A stretch of DNA of 64,000 nucleotides from Cladopsammia gracilis (GCA_022457155.1 JAJGOT010000310.1:982834-1046833), one strand, 5' to 3'; positions 1-11,238 are shown, counted from the stretch's first letter. Numbers and translations: made by a program. The notes: generated by a model from the sequence alone, not told the origin.

Positions 1-1520
1 TCAATAACACGGCCGTCAACCTCAAGCTTCTTGATTGCATCAGTATTCCTATTAGCCCCGGTCAGAGTTTTTATCGATTTCCAAATAGCTCTTGGATTGT
101 TCTTATTGTCCTGAAACGATGTCGCATAAAAGTTACGCTTAGCCGATCTAATCATAGAGACAGCATTATTCCTGGCAGCTCGGTATTTGGACCAGTCGTC
201 CGTGGTGTCTGAAAGCCTTGCCACCTCGAGTAAGTGATCTCTAGTGTAAAGTTGTTTCAACACTTTCTTTGTCATCCAAGGTGCCTGAGTATCCTGCTTG
301 ACACGCTTTATCCGCCATGGACAATGAGAATCAAGTATGCTGTTGAAGATGTCTTCCCAAGAGTGCACAATATCATCGAAGTCATCAAAGACAAAGGCTG
401 TATCCCACGGGGCTTCCCGGAGTGATTGTTTGAACGCCTCTTCATCAAACCGCTTCATATCGCGGTATGTAATCCGAGTTGAATTGTGAGCTTTGTGATT
501 TTCACGTGCATATTTCCTTACAACAAAGACCGGGAGATGATCCGCTAAGCCGATGTTATGACTAGAAACGGAGCTGATTCGCTGTGGTTGATTACTGTAG
601 ACGTGATCTAAACACGTCTTGCTGACTGGGCGTGTAATGAAATCAACAAGCTGCTTAAAATGCATAATCCGTAAACCTTTTGCTAACCGATGTTTGTCGT
701 ATTTGGGTCTATTTTTGTAATCGATGTTGATATCAGCTAGAAATATTGTCTCCTTATTAAGTAAATGAACTCGCTCAATATGTTACTCGATGTCAATGTC
801 TAACTGTTTCTTTTGATTGGGAGGCCGATAAACGCTTCCGATAATCAACGATCGATTAGATTTGAAGGGCGAAGCCTCCAACCAAATAGATTTAATCCCT
901 TGTAGTTCGAGATCAGTCCTGCGCTTGAACTCTAGTTCATTGTTAACAAAAGCGAGAATGTCGCCCCCATTAGGCATCCGATCCCGTCGAAGTGTATTAA
1001 ATCCAGTAACATTGTAGAGCGTATCCGGGTCGCTGGCTTTTAGAAACGTTTCACTCAGGAATAAAATATCAAGCTGTGCTTTACCATCCGCGTTCAGTAA
1101 ACAGAGTTTTATCTCTTCAAATTTAGTCATAGTTAGATAGTCAACACTCCAGTGTCCCAGCCTGAGTCCTCGATCACCGAGTCCAAGATCATAGTATGTA
1201 GACAGAACACTGTCCTCGTTGTCGGACGCCGCCGAGAGATCGGACAAGAAAGACTCGTTTGAAAAGCAGGATGAAAAACTTGAGTCGCATGACGAGTAAA
1301 GAGGAGAAGTTTGTGTAGGCCTCGGGTTTGTTGCAACATCATTCGCCAACAGTAGAAAATTTGCTATAAGTGTCATATTCAATAGTCGTACGCCCAAAGC
1401 TAACTTTCGGCTTAAAGGAATGCCAATGGCGACCGTCTTGCCGCTCCGTCGAAGTACTTGCTTATGAAAACGAGTCGGAGGAGTCGCTGCATGAAACTGC
1501 CATAAACTCGCTAAAACCAA
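1..1520 (-). pseudogene. Non-LTR (LINE) retrotransposon fragment: 2A-like leader plus APE-type endonuclease
   Basis: Read on the minus strand from 1520 to the window edge, one frame stays open except for a single TAA at 781-783. The protein has a leader with a hydrophobic stretch and a degenerate 2A-like motif (DVATNPRP, residues 61-68). An AP-endonuclease-like domain follows: FLSETFL, VYRPPN, LADINIDY (usual GDxN position), CLDHVY and GLADHLP (usual SDHxP position). These are the order and spacing of the endonuclease of APE-type LINEs such as CR1/L2-like elements. The reverse transcriptase would lie beyond base 1. The internal stop, the changed 2A residue and a Gly-to-Ala change in GDxN suggest a dead copy. 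The family is uncertain, but the class is secure. Confidence 0.85.
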
Positions 1521-2058
1521 CTCCTAAACGGTTTGATTCCAATTTGAGCGGGTCTTGAATGATGTAGTTAAAAAACAATGAGGGGACAAGTAAAATTGTG
1601 AGGAGTCGGCAGAGAGCCGCCAACCACGTCGCCAAGTTGGACCAAGTTGGTGCATAGCAAGTGAAAAACTAATAAGGAAGCCTTTTTAAAAGTATGCCGG
1701 AAGTTCTAAATCGAACGAATGATTAAAGCAGGTGACGAAGACACAAAACTTGCCTACGCAGATCGGTCGGAAAAAAGCTTTTGTGCTCAATTTATATGGT
1801 CTAATATGTTAACGCATCCCGATGCTGGACATTGTAATACAACATTTGAAATCATTCTATTTTTCTATTCTTATTATTAAACCGATTCTGATTCTATTTT
1901 TCTATTCTTATTATTAAACCGATTCTGATTCTGGAAAGAAACAAAAAAATTCATTACCTAATGTTCTAAGTTGTTCTACATGTGCTAATTTTTTCCACAT
2001 TTTGTTCTTTCATTTTCCATTTTTATTCACATCACTAGCCGTTGGGCAGGCCTTATGG
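1521..2058. other. Gene-free stretch with a 37-bp tandem duplication
   Basis: No coding signal is seen. A perfect two-copy direct repeat of 37 bp lies at 1854-1890 and 1891-1927 (unit starts attctatttttctattctt). It lies upstream of the LINE fragment in that element's orientation. I see nothing else in it. Confidence 0.5.
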
Positions 2059-2631
2059 TTGGGAATAGGGCGAAAAGAAAGTCCGGGAAAAGAAAGGAAA
2101 ACACGCGAGCAAAGGGAGTTGAGGGAAAACTGGGAGAGGAACTGAGTTTCCCGTCGGCTTGGGCGAAAGAGAGGCCGGGAGTGAAGCCAGCCGAGAGGAA
2201 ACTGGGGAGAAGGAATAGCGGGAAGTCCCAGTTTTCCCTCGTCTCGCTTCACTTCGCGATATTATGGTTGTTTACCATTTAATCGGAAAAACCGGTTGGT
2301 CGAACATTGCAGTAAAAGGGACGCATCAAAGCCCCGAATGAACATTTCCATGAGATATATGTGCGTGTACCATTTCCACGGACATTTCTACAGGTACGGA
2401 TAAAAGCCAAAAGGCCTGGAAATAGTAGCAAGGAGCAAATGGAACGTACATTTTCCGTTTCGGAATTCTGGATTATCTTTCAAGAAATTCCGTTTTCTAC
2501 GGAAATTTTCCGTTTGGGAAGACCAAAGCCTACCATTTACATTCCAACCGAAATTTCTGAATTTTTGGGTAAATGGTAAACAACCTGTATTTCTTCTATT
2601 TTCACGGCCTTTCGTTTCGCCCTATTCCCAA
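2059..2631. mobile_element. Nested pair of MITEs (17-bp outer TIR, 16-bp inner TIR)
   Basis: The outer inverted repeat ttgggaatagggcgaaa lies at 2059-2075, and its complement at 2615-2631. An inner inverted repeat, ggttgtttaccattta at 2266-2281 with its complement at 2570-2585, delimits a second element of 320 bp. The short open frames here show no domain. No convincing target-site duplication was seen for either element, so the superfamily is not assigned. Confidence 0.7.
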
Positions 2632-3199
2632 ACAGAAGGTGTGTTCACAGGTTAAAACATCACACAAGATTCAATGAAGTTATCAATCGGCCATTTTGAA
2701 AATGGGAGAAAACTTGAGGTCACGACGTGTTTGTATTCTAAAAAAATACACCTTCCGAAGTCAAATAATTTCCCTCAAATTTAATATCTGAAAAATTGAT
2801 GAATAGTAAAATTTAGGTAAAACATTTTTCTTGTTTTATTTGAGTGATGTATCTAGGCTACAAAGCGTACAATCTCGTTTTCATATTCTGCCACATTTGT
2901 CTGTCAAACTTGTCAATGTCCGCAATTGTGCGCGGATTTTTTTATAGACAAATGTTTCGGAAAATTTAATTACGATTACACACTTTGTAACCCAGGTACA
3001 TTGCTTAAAATTTAACACAATAATATTTTCGCTAGTAACGTAAGTATACCATTCATAACTTTTTCAGATGTCTAATTCGGTGTAAATTATTTGACATCAA
3101 ATATTAAACACTATATTTCTTGACTTGTACTCACTTTCGTGTTTAATACTAGCGTGCTATTATCGTTTGCGGTCCTTTGCAGATTTTAGTTCTATTTTC
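2632..3199. other. Gene-free AT-rich stretch
   Basis: No open frame, repeat pair or domain could be supported here. Confidence 0.4.
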
Positions 3200-3360
3200 A
3201 ATACAAGAATGCCGGTGTCGCGGTTTCTCGGTCCTCACATTTTTTCGGGTGCGCCCTGAGGAAGAAACATGGTTCTATTGAAGTGTGTTGTATATCGTTG
3301 TGGCAACACGCACCAAAAAACGGAGGAACTGAGAAACCGCGACACTAGCATTATTGTATT
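3200..3360. mobile_element. Fold-back element, about 160 bp
   Basis: The arms are imperfect inverted repeats of about 37 bp, with the core gtgtcgcggtttctc at 3215-3229 and its complement at 3331-3345. The similarity continues outward through aatacaa on both sides. The loop of about 85 bp has no coding capacity. Confidence 0.75.
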
Positions 3361-3879
3361 GACGTCACAGCGGACTATTTCCAGTCTTTCTTCTTGCGCG
3401 GTTTTGTAACCCACCGGAAGTGAAATTTCACGTTTTTAGACGGCTAAATCACGGACAAGAAAAATCGATATCGAAAAACTTTTTTCGACTTCCTCATTAA
3501 AACGCCATGTAGATTGCATCAAGCAAATACAAAAATATCTGTCATATACACTTTAAAAAGTAGTCAGAAAATGAAGAGCTTTAAGCGATGAAATCTTGCT
3601 TCGAGGAACTTTATAGAATTTACAAGCAGAATACAACTTTATAGAATTTACAAGCAGCCGAGGGACATAACGGTAAAAAAATTACATTTTTCTATGGGAA
3701 TATATGTTGATATCAATTTGTGATTGACTTTTTCTTTGTGTTCTCGTTAGTTTTGGAGAAATGTTTATAAAACGTGCTCAAATTCGGTCGGATTGACATC
3801 TTGAATTTCGCCATGAGCTCAGCCAGACAGCTTCTCTATGTGCTACTGGTACGCTTTTTGCTTTGAAACATAAACTAAA

Positions 3880-4250
3880 CTGTAAAAAAAACACGAAATC
3901 TTTATTTAAACACGGTTAAATCATAAGGAACCTAACCTAGCTAGCCTAACTAGCCTAAACAAATTACAAAGTTAACTACAATTAATCTAAAAAACCTGTT
4001 TTTCATGAATGCCGTGTGTAGTTTGAATTAAAAATTCAAATAAGCTGATCGTTTAAATTGACTTAGAGATTTCATTTCTCTCATATCACAGGGTAGGCTG
4101 TTCCAGAGAACTGATTCGCTATAACTAAAGCTGTTTTTCATGTGATTAGTTGTTATCAGAGTCCCTCAGGGAATAGCGCATTTCATTTCGTTTAACAAAT
4201 TTAGAGGACAGGTATTCAGGAACAACGTAAACGTAACTAAATTTCAATAA
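3880..4250 (-). mobile_element. 5'-truncated LINE 3' end, inserted in repeat A
   Basis: On the minus strand, two adjoining frames give peptides typical of LINE ORF2 C-termini: LSSKFVKRNEMRYSLRDS, then, after a frameshift, FSYSESVLWNSLPCDM and SLSQFKRSAYLNF (compare the common LWNSLP...FKxxLK ending). A T-run on the plus strand near 3885 is the poly(A) end. The fragment splits the flanking dispersed repeat, so it inserted later. Confidence 0.75.
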
Positions 4251-4730
4251 AATGTTTCAAAAGAAATTTTTTTTGTCCATTTTTGTGTGTTTGTTCATTC
4301 ATTACATAGGTTGAAAAGCGATTTTATGTAAACAAAACAAGACTTGTATTTTATAGTTCTAACTTCACTCGCGTCACCTTGTGCAAAGATGTCTGTAATT
4401 TCAACTCCACTACACAACAGACATTATACGCTCCAATAGGTTTATTTTGATGCATTTCGGCCGGACACCAACGGCACTTCCAAACATATTTACAATAATG
4501 TGAGTACAACAATACAATATAACGGTGTACTCAAATCCATAAATTGAAAATAATACAATGCTAAGGACGAACCAGAGCTGAGCAACCACTCACATACAAA
4601 GAAAAACTGTGGTTAAACGGAGGCCAGCAAAAACCTGTCACCCAAAAAACCCCTTTGGGGAAAAATATGTGGCAGGGAATCTGGGTAGGATCCATGGCTC
4701 AAACTCTATAACCCATCCTACGAGGCCCTA

Positions 4731-4911
4731 TAGACCACTTTCATAATGGCGGCCGATTTATTTATTCTTTTATATGTATGTTAGCCTCACTGGCCTCGGT
4801 AACATGTGCAAAATTCAAAAGAATTTTTACTCTAAAATGAGGCCAGTGAGGCTAATTAACATACATATGAAAGAATAAATAAATCGGCCGCCATTATGAA
4901 AGTGGTCTATA
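4731..4911. mobile_element. Fold-back MITE with arms of about 67 bp
   Basis: The left arm, starting tagaccactttcataatggc at 4731, is the near-perfect reverse complement of the right arm ending at 4911. The loop is about 45 bp. TA-rich flanks suggest a TA target. The arms contain an ATGGCGGCC motif. Confidence 0.85.
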
Positions 4912-4961
4912 TAGTACTACACAATATATACAATATGCGCTGAAGTTCTTACACAGTAAGA

Positions 4962-4990
4962 TAAATAAATAAATAAATAAATAAATAATT
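4962..4990. repeat. (AAAT)n microsatellite
   Basis: An uninterrupted run of aaat units lies just after the fold-back element. Confidence 0.9.
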
Positions 4991-5156
4991 AAATATACAA
5001 ATTTTGAAAACTACTGAAGCCGAATGGTGCAGGCCTAGAATGACTAACCACGTGCGATACTTCGTTTATAACGAAGTTATACTACCCACAATGCACTACA
5101 ACAATAGTGCCCAGCCCCTGCTGTTCCCGTGCCGTAGAAATATCAATTTCTGTCTA

Positions 5157-5322
5157 ATAGACCATTTTCGATATATTAAAATTCATACTTGGCTCCGAGG
5201 CTTGGGGGAGTAAAACAAAAGAAATCACATTGAGGTTCAGCGTTGAATTATTCATTTCTTTTGTTTTATTCCCCCAAGCCTCGGAGCCAAGTATGAATTT
5301 TAATATATCGAAAATGGTCTAT
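5157..5322. mobile_element. Fold-back family B, copy 1
   Basis: The arms begin atagaccattttcgatata and end with the complement at 5322. The arms are about 65 bp and include cttggctccgaggcttgg. The same element lies at 51406-51572, with a degraded partial copy at about 39112-39213. Confidence 0.85.
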
Positions 5323-5762
5323 TCGTTGACTTCGTTACTCAAACGCCAGAAATTACATTATGTGGTAATTTTGACTTCCAAATCAGGTTCTCGTGAAATT
5401 TTCGATACGCAACAGGTGTATTTTATTTGGAAACTAGTCACACTAGTTATTCTTGGACAGGCAGACTAGAGAAAAAGTTGTTTTTGTAAGCTTTTGTACA
5501 GTCTAAATGTACTGTGCAGACGGTCGCGTAATACAGTTTTTGAGAATTCCTAAAATTGTTAAATATCCCGGTCGTCAATCTTAATTCTAATTTTTCTTGT
5601 GCTTCCGACCTTTCTCCTAAGTTAAGTTTATTATCACCGTTTCTGTTCAGAGAGCTCCGCTGTTAGGCTAAGCCTATCTTTATATATTAAAAAATGATAT
5701 TAAAGCTTTTCCGTTCGTAAATTTTGTAGAACAGCTATAATATCAGGCCTCATTGAACAAGC

Positions 5763-5828
<66 letters not shown>
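5763..5828. repeat. (ATT)n microsatellite
   Basis: About 21 tandem tta/att triplets. The Asn run in the minus-strand reading is an artefact of this repeat. Confidence 0.95.
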
Positions 5829-5829
<1 letters not shown>

Positions 5830-6407
5830 TTTTCTTGTGAGGGGTGGAGAACTTTCTTTTTCTAAACTTTACACTGATCGAGCCTAAAGTTGTTTGGCAA
5901 TAAGACATGAAAGGCTGGTTATAAATTTGTTTTATGTGAATATGGACATCTGTGTATTGTATCTGAATATACTGTTGCACTGGTTGAACATTTCTTGAAA
6001 TGTGAAGATATCTTCCAAGAATCTAAGGACGGTTTGTATAGGAGAAATTATGAAAATAACCACAAAATTTTTGGGTCACCTAATGAAAAGTGTATTTGCG
6101 TTGTAGTGGTTGCATATTTTGTCAGCGCCCAGTCCCAAGATGTTCTTCCTTTGACAGGCAGCGCGAATAATGAATTGGAGCCAAAAACGGAGAGAGTGAG
6201 AAGAAAAGGCCTAGGTGCTAGCTAGTACGCTGGCTCCCCCCTAACCCAGACACCTTCCGGAGCAACCTTAGCTGTCTGTCTTACATTGAATGAAGCAGTG
6301 CGACACGAACAACCCCTTCAACCATTTCGCGTCCCCTCCTTTCTCCCCGTTTGCGCCACCCACGCAGGCTACGAAGTAACCATGAGCACCCAACCAACTT
6401 TTTAAAC

Positions 6408-6562
6408 GTTAGCCAATCAGAGAGCGCGAATCCAATTGACGGGCACGCCTCCTTGCAAAGTTAGCCAATCGAGAGCGCGAATCCAATTGACGTGCACGCC
6501 TCCTTGCAAAGTTAGCCAATCAGAGAGCGCGAATCCAATTGACGTGCACGCCTCCTTGCAAA
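6408..6562. repeat. Three tandem units of about 52 bp, each with a CCAAT box
   Basis: Three near-identical units start at 6408, 6460 and 6511. Each contains gttagccaatcagagagcgc (one base shorter in the middle unit) and attgacgtgcacgcctcc. Each carries a CCAATC core on the plus strand. No gene start could be tied to them. The rest of 5690-7060 shows nothing supportable. Confidence 0.8.
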
Positions 6563-7059
6563 GTTGAGCACGATGGAATGTAATCTTGTCTCTTCGTGTT
6601 TATCACAGTAGTGTGAAGTTAGTTACAAAATACGAAGATTTCCTTTACTTTATTGCTTCGTACGTATTCACAGTTACGACAATAATTAGAAATAGCTGGC
6701 GGATATCGTGGAAACTTGCTTAGGGTTAGGCGCGTCACACTGTAAATGGGCTGCGAGGACTTAAGTTTTGTTCTTGTTTGTCCGGAAAGTTAAAACGTCT
6801 TCTATTCATGATCAACAATGATCACTTCGTTATTCTATATTCCTTATTCGTTATTCGCTAAGGTCGTCAAACGATATCTGTGGCAATTTTTGTCCTATAC
6901 GTCCACAACTTTTCATGAGAGGAGCCTCAGGACCAATGTTTGATGGTTGGTTTTCTATTTTGTCGCAACGCGGGATTAGAGATTTGACCAGAAACGTTTA
7001 CAGCTAGTCTATATATGGCGGTCCTCCGGGGGTCTCCCATATAAAGATACCGGGGGTGT

Positions 7060-7356
7060 CCCTCCCTCTCAGTGTGAGCTTAGTTGAACATTCTCATTGT
7101 AGGATTGCACTTTAAGAACTGTTACGTACAAATATTCTTTACAACAGTAATTGCTAACACAAATTTTATTTTTTTCACCTAACTGACTTAACATTCGTTA
7201 TAACACAAGTTGACTATATCTAGCGATTTTTACGCTATTAAAAATATCTGGGATTCATAACTTAATACCACTTCAGTTAAAACAGATCAGTTAATAAACT
7301 TTTTTATTTTAGCCCTATATGTGAGTCACGTTTGTAGATTTACTGTTTTGGCCGCC
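7060..7356. other. 3' flank of CTL1, start of the duplicated unit
   Basis: From about 7060 the sequence aligns with about 52390 onward (ttaagaactgt, acaaatattctttac, caacttaata-type blocks), so the unit duplication extends past the lectin 3' end. A minus-strand AATAAA-type signal lies about 50 nt beyond the stop (tttatt on plus near 7305). Confidence 0.6.
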
Positions 7357-10300
7357 TCAAAAGCGCTTTTGACAAAGAACATTTGGGCAGTCGTAGACAT
7401 GGTCGGTTGTACAATCGCAGGCGATGTCATTCCACTTTCCTGGCGTTCCGTGAGGATTCGAGATCACATACATGTTTCCACAATGTTCAGGTCGTCCCGG
7501 TCCCATGCTCGGTTGGCCGTATGACCAGTTCAAATACGCTTGCTTCTCCAGTGGAGAGCCATCGATCCAATAGAGGTCTCGCTTTGATGTCTTATCCTTT
7601 CGTTGCATCCCAAGCCACACACCATCACGACTTACTTTGTCTTGTTTCTTCATCAGGTCAAAAATGAACGTGTTCTCAGCGGATGATTTTATTATGGGGA
7701 GATCTGCCCCCTTATTCTGGCATTTTGCTCTAGCATCTGCCCATGTTTTTGGTCGTGGTGTATCGTCGAAATAATAACATGCATTTCCATGTCTAACCCA
7801 ACCAGTTGGACAACCTGAAAATGAAAAATACAAATATGAGAAAAATAACTATATCAAATAAATAAAACAAAACCTGTTTTGTTTCAATTTGATTGAGCCT
7901 CACGAGGCGCTCAGAATTGTGTTATTTGCGAATTGCTTAATTTAGTTGCGTATATATTTATATGAGTTTCGATATGAGATTGTTTTCCTCAGCTGATCTG
8001 ATTATGAGGAGGTCTCCCGCCATATTCTAGCATGTTGGTCCAGGGTCTGCCTGTTTTCCGTGTTAGAGTCTCAACTATGTAATAACATACAAGGAATCAG
8101 AGAATTAACTCTGTGTGTAAATTATAGTGCTAAGGTAAACCCATAAATTTCCCTGTACTGAGCGTTAGCCCTAGTAAGGAAAATGAGGGACCACACGAGG
8201 GAAAGAAAAAAATCTTTGACCTCGGTGGGATTCGAACCCACGACCTCCGGATTAGATCTTCCGTCGCTCTACCGCTTGAGCCACGAGGCCGTACGGGAGC
8301 AGATCGTGAGTAATAAGGTGGGTAATTCGTGGCAATGAGAATGTGAAGGGTACAAATAAATGTTGAGCCACGTAGCACTGGTGATACAAACAAGGAATCA
8401 TTACAGTGTGTAAATTATATGTAATAACATAATTCTCCATGTCTGACCCAATCTGCCGGACAAGCATAACAAGAAATCCAAGAAAAAATGAATCACAAGA
8501 AGGATTAGACGAGAAAGGAACATCAATTATATTTTTTTTTACATATAGCTATATATGTCACATATATGATAGCAAATATGAAGTTATGCGATGAGTTTTC
8601 TTTCTCGGCTATTCTTCTATTTTTCCTTCTCAGTATCGTGAAAAGACTGTGAGTAGGCTCCACTGCCGGTTTAACCTTAAATGCCAACTGACAAATTCTC
8701 CTTTTCTGGTCTACTCACATTTCTTATAGTATGGTTGGGAGAAGTTGTTTAAAATCAAGGCAGTTCATCTTTGGTGATCATTTCCTTAATTCTCATAATC
8801 TGTTTGTATGACTATTCATTAATATCACAAGGAGAATTTTGATACTGAACGCTATTGGGACTTAAAGGGTTAAGTCTCCCCCGAGTCGAATCAGTCTTAT
8901 GCGGCCAAGCAATAGAGCTATACCAGAACATTACTTTTTAACATCGCCATTTTTCTTCCTTCAACATAATATTTGTTTATTACCGTGTTTTTTTTACCAC
9001 CCTTATTAAATTGGAAAGATATAGAAAGAAATGTGTATTGCTTAGTATTGATTGAATTAACGAATGTGTTGCCTTAGAGCTACTGCCTCAGACACCTAGA
9101 CCTCCTAAGCGGTAAACGTTTTTCTACTTACCTAGCCCGCAACTGATTTCAATCTCTTGGACCACTTCATCAATTAATTTCTTGACCCTTTCCTGTTCTT
9201 TTTTTACCTCGTCTTTATGTTTGTTTATTGCGTCAGTGACAGGGCAAGCTGCAAACGATATTAAGCGAAACATTGAGATGTGCAATTAGGATTATTACTT
9301 TTATCACCACCAACCCAAGACATTTGTTCACGAGCTATTCAATATCAACATATTTCACTTTTCACAAAAAAATGACATCATATTTCCTAAAGAAAACATC
9401 AAAGGTTTTTGTTCATCTGTAAAAAACGTGTAGTCATAGAGCATTAATTAACAAGCAAATATAATGGCGGTGTGTCCGCGATGTGAGACAAAATCTTTCA
9501 GACATTTTTGAAAATCGGCTTCACTTTTTCTGTCATTATAAACAAAATTGCTTTTTCAACCTCGTCTCGCTATATACAATAGAAAGCTGGACGCTTGATG
9601 AAACAAAGACATTTGAAATAAAGAACAGATGGACGGTCGCGCGAGATTTAGCATTAATTTCACTACTGACGAAAAGAAACTTTGATATACAAGTCAGTTA
9701 ATTTAATTGGAGAAACAAGAAAATAGAAATCCCACAGCTATCATTTTAAGGAACTCAAATTGGCCTCCAGCACCAACATACATTTTCTTCAACAAATAAG
9801 ACAAGATCCCTCCAATGTCATAAAATACCAAAACGAGGGTAAAAAATCCATCGAGACTATCCCAATGCGATCGACTCGACTATTTCGTGATGTGTTACTC
9901 CAAATCAATTCGAATTAGCCCATCCTTTCAGGTTGTTAAGTAACACTCCACATAAGAACTACAGTAAACTTCATTGTTCTGCGGCATTCTTTGGCTCTTT
10001 CCCACATAGAATGCCTGATTTCAAGAATAGGGGAGGAGCTAATGGTTTATAATTATATTTCAGTATAAAAATAAAGAATATCCATTTGCGTCAGATAATT
10101 TCTAGGAATTAATGTTCGTGCTTAACCAATCATAATAGCAGAAGGCAATAGTAAATAATTTTGCTTCTTTGATAAAGTTCCTCATATACAATTTCTTTAA
10201 AAATTTGCATGTTTTGCGATTGGGTTGAGTCTAGGCCAATGGGATCACTAGTTGTAACAATGCAAAAAGTTGGCATTCCATCGTGCATTGCCGTTAGCAC

Positions 10301-10454
10301 TTTCCTTCTTATGCGGATCATTGCTTAATTAACAAAAAGATAAATGTTTGATTACTTTGATCGTTTTACCTTCAGGTTTTAAACGCTGCTTTGCCATCCT
10401 CGCCAATGGGAACATGATGAAGAGGGCAATGATGATTGTGTTCCTGTTAGCCAT
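7357..10454 (-). CDS. Secreted C-type lectin CTL1 (coiled-coil plus CTLD), 3 coding exons
   Basis: Coding exons run on the minus strand: 10454-10370, 9248-9132 and 7814-7357 (stop at 7357). All introns are GT-AG and phase 1, giving 660 bp and 219 aa. Exon 1 encodes a signal peptide (MANRNTIIIALFIMFPLARM). Exon 2 encodes a charged amphipathic helix with Ile/Val every seven residues, bracketed by two Cys. Exon 3 encodes a full CTLD: CPTGWVRHGNACYYF, WADARAKC, GVWLGM, WIDGS, a QPS tripeptide where Ca2+-binding CTLDs have EPN or QPD, and WND. A tttatttcggcag acceptor just before the start codon implies an upstream noncoding exon. It is the close paralogue of the lectin at 52693-58100 and lies head to head with the receptor kinase starting at 22317. 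Likely role: a secreted oligomeric glycan or pattern-recognition lectin. Ca2+ site 2 is altered, so its sugar specificity is uncertain. Confidence 0.9.
7965..8466 (-). pseudogene. Ghost CTLD exon in CTL1 intron 2, split by a SINE
   Basis: On the minus strand, 8466-8418 reads cag acceptor then ACPADWVRHGELCYYI followed by a stop. After the insertion, 8089-7969 continues the N-terminal half of a CTLD in degraded form (alignable to the PIIKSSAENTF region of exon 3). The same relic lies at about 53385-53540 in the paralogous unit without the insertion. It is a partial CTLD exon copy that predates the unit duplication and is no longer open. Confidence 0.75.
8076..8431 (-). mobile_element. tRNA-derived SINE with 14-bp target-site duplication
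   Basis: A tRNA-like body lies at 8290-8218 on the minus strand, with an A box TGGCTCAAGCGG and a B box GGTTCGAATCC (8238-8228). The anticodon arm is poor, so it is not a working tRNA. Flanking copies of tatgtaataacata at 8076-8089 and 8418-8431 are the duplicated target; unit 2 retains the empty site near 53490. Confidence 0.88.
9132..9248 (-). CDS. CTL1 coding exon 2 (Cys-bracketed helix)
   Basis: 117 bp, phase 1 at both ends. It encodes a helix of about 33 residues between two Cys, with I-x6-V-x6-V-x6-V spacing and many Lys/Glu. This predicts a coiled coil that could be locked by interchain disulfides, as in collectin-like lectins. Confidence 0.88.
10370..10454 (-). CDS. CTL1 coding exon 1 (signal peptide)
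   Basis: 85 bp ending in phase 1. It encodes a hydrophobic III-ALFIMF core typical of a signal peptide, then a basic KQRLKPEG segment. The donor is CCTGAAG|gtaaaac. The start is the only ATG before the hydrophobic core, and the same ATG is conserved in the paralogue. Confidence 0.88.
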
Positions 10455-10633
10455 CGTCGATTCTGCCGAAATAAAATAAATTCGTGCACGGTTTGGTCTC
10501 AAAATGTCACTGATTAGTAGAGGGTAGTCTCCATAAAGGCCCATCGTCACTTACCGTGATTCATTGCGGGCTTTTTAGAATTTCTGGGGCCACGAAAATC
10601 AGTTTTGTGTCTGGGAAGTTTGATTCCTTGATT
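10455..10633. promoter_or_regulatory. Proximal 5' region of CTL1
   Basis: About 60 bases upstream of the ATG align with the same position of CTL2 (ttctgccgaaataaaataa...cgtgc.cggtttg). The block includes a splice acceptor in the gene's sense, so the true transcription start is further upstream. The conserved block ends shortly before a MITE at 10634. Confidence 0.45.
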
Positions 10634-11238
10634 AACCCTCGGACGTACCCCAACCGTGGTACAAGGGGGGTTGATAACCCCCCTACCCCCTTGGGTTTTT
10701 GCGATGTTGCAATATTTCGGAAATATTTTACATCTAATCGATAGCCCGCGATGTGCCCTACAAGATAAGGTAAATATTATGGGTTGTAACGCTGCTGGGG
10801 GTCCGTGACGTCATCCAAAATGGCTGCCAAGACGGCCGCCATCTTGGATTTCACTAAAATTCAAATTTATCGGGAAAATGCGGAAATTGCAAATATTGTT
10901 TGTTAAAGTTGTAAAATAACATACAATTAAACATTTTGATGCTTTTTGGCAGCATTTTATATGTTTTTTCGCTGAAAAAAGGTGAAAAACATGCATTTTT
11001 CTTCAAAAATGGCTTGACCACATGTTACTTATGACGTCATAGCTCGTTACCATAACAACCGGTTGTCGCCTAACTTTACCAAAATGTGTCTCAAGGATAA
11101 ATGAACAGCTACTGAGAACGGCATGTGCTAATCTTAAATGGTCTTGAAAATATCGGAGAAAAAACCTTAAGGGGGAGGGGGGGTGGCATACAACCCCCCC
11201 TTACCCCCCCCCCCCCCCCCCAAGTACGTCCGAGGGTC
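10634..11238 (+). mobile_element. MITE family C, copy 1 (TIR accctcggacgtac)
   Basis: Ends are taaccctcggacgtac and gtacgtccgagggt. The body carries poly-G/C runs at both ends, a gccgccatcttgg motif and tgacgtcat blocks. Two more copies lie at about 21115-21640 (inverted) and 21643-22205. Confidence 0.85.

Larger units (their letters stand above)
3545..5690 (+). repeat. Dispersed repeat family A, copy 1 (interrupted)
   Basis: Three collinear pieces of this stretch (about 3560-3885, 4245-4395 and 5340-5690) match, in the same order, the repeats at about 16060-16905 and 43455-44155. Shared landmarks include ttgattgactttttctttgtg and aatgtactgtgcagacggtc. The gaps are later insertions: a LINE tail at 3880-4250 and fold-back elements between 4400 and 5340. 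A 23-bp internal duplication lies near 3609-3656. No coding capacity is supported, and the class of the element is unknown. Confidence 0.7.

Noticed and set aside
5750..5980. Minus-strand ORF with a poly-Asn run
   Set aside because: Produced by the ATT microsatellite; no domain or splice context.
8218..8290. tRNA gene on the minus strand
   Set aside because: A and B boxes are good, but the anticodon stem and loop are poor and it sits inside a SINE with target duplication.
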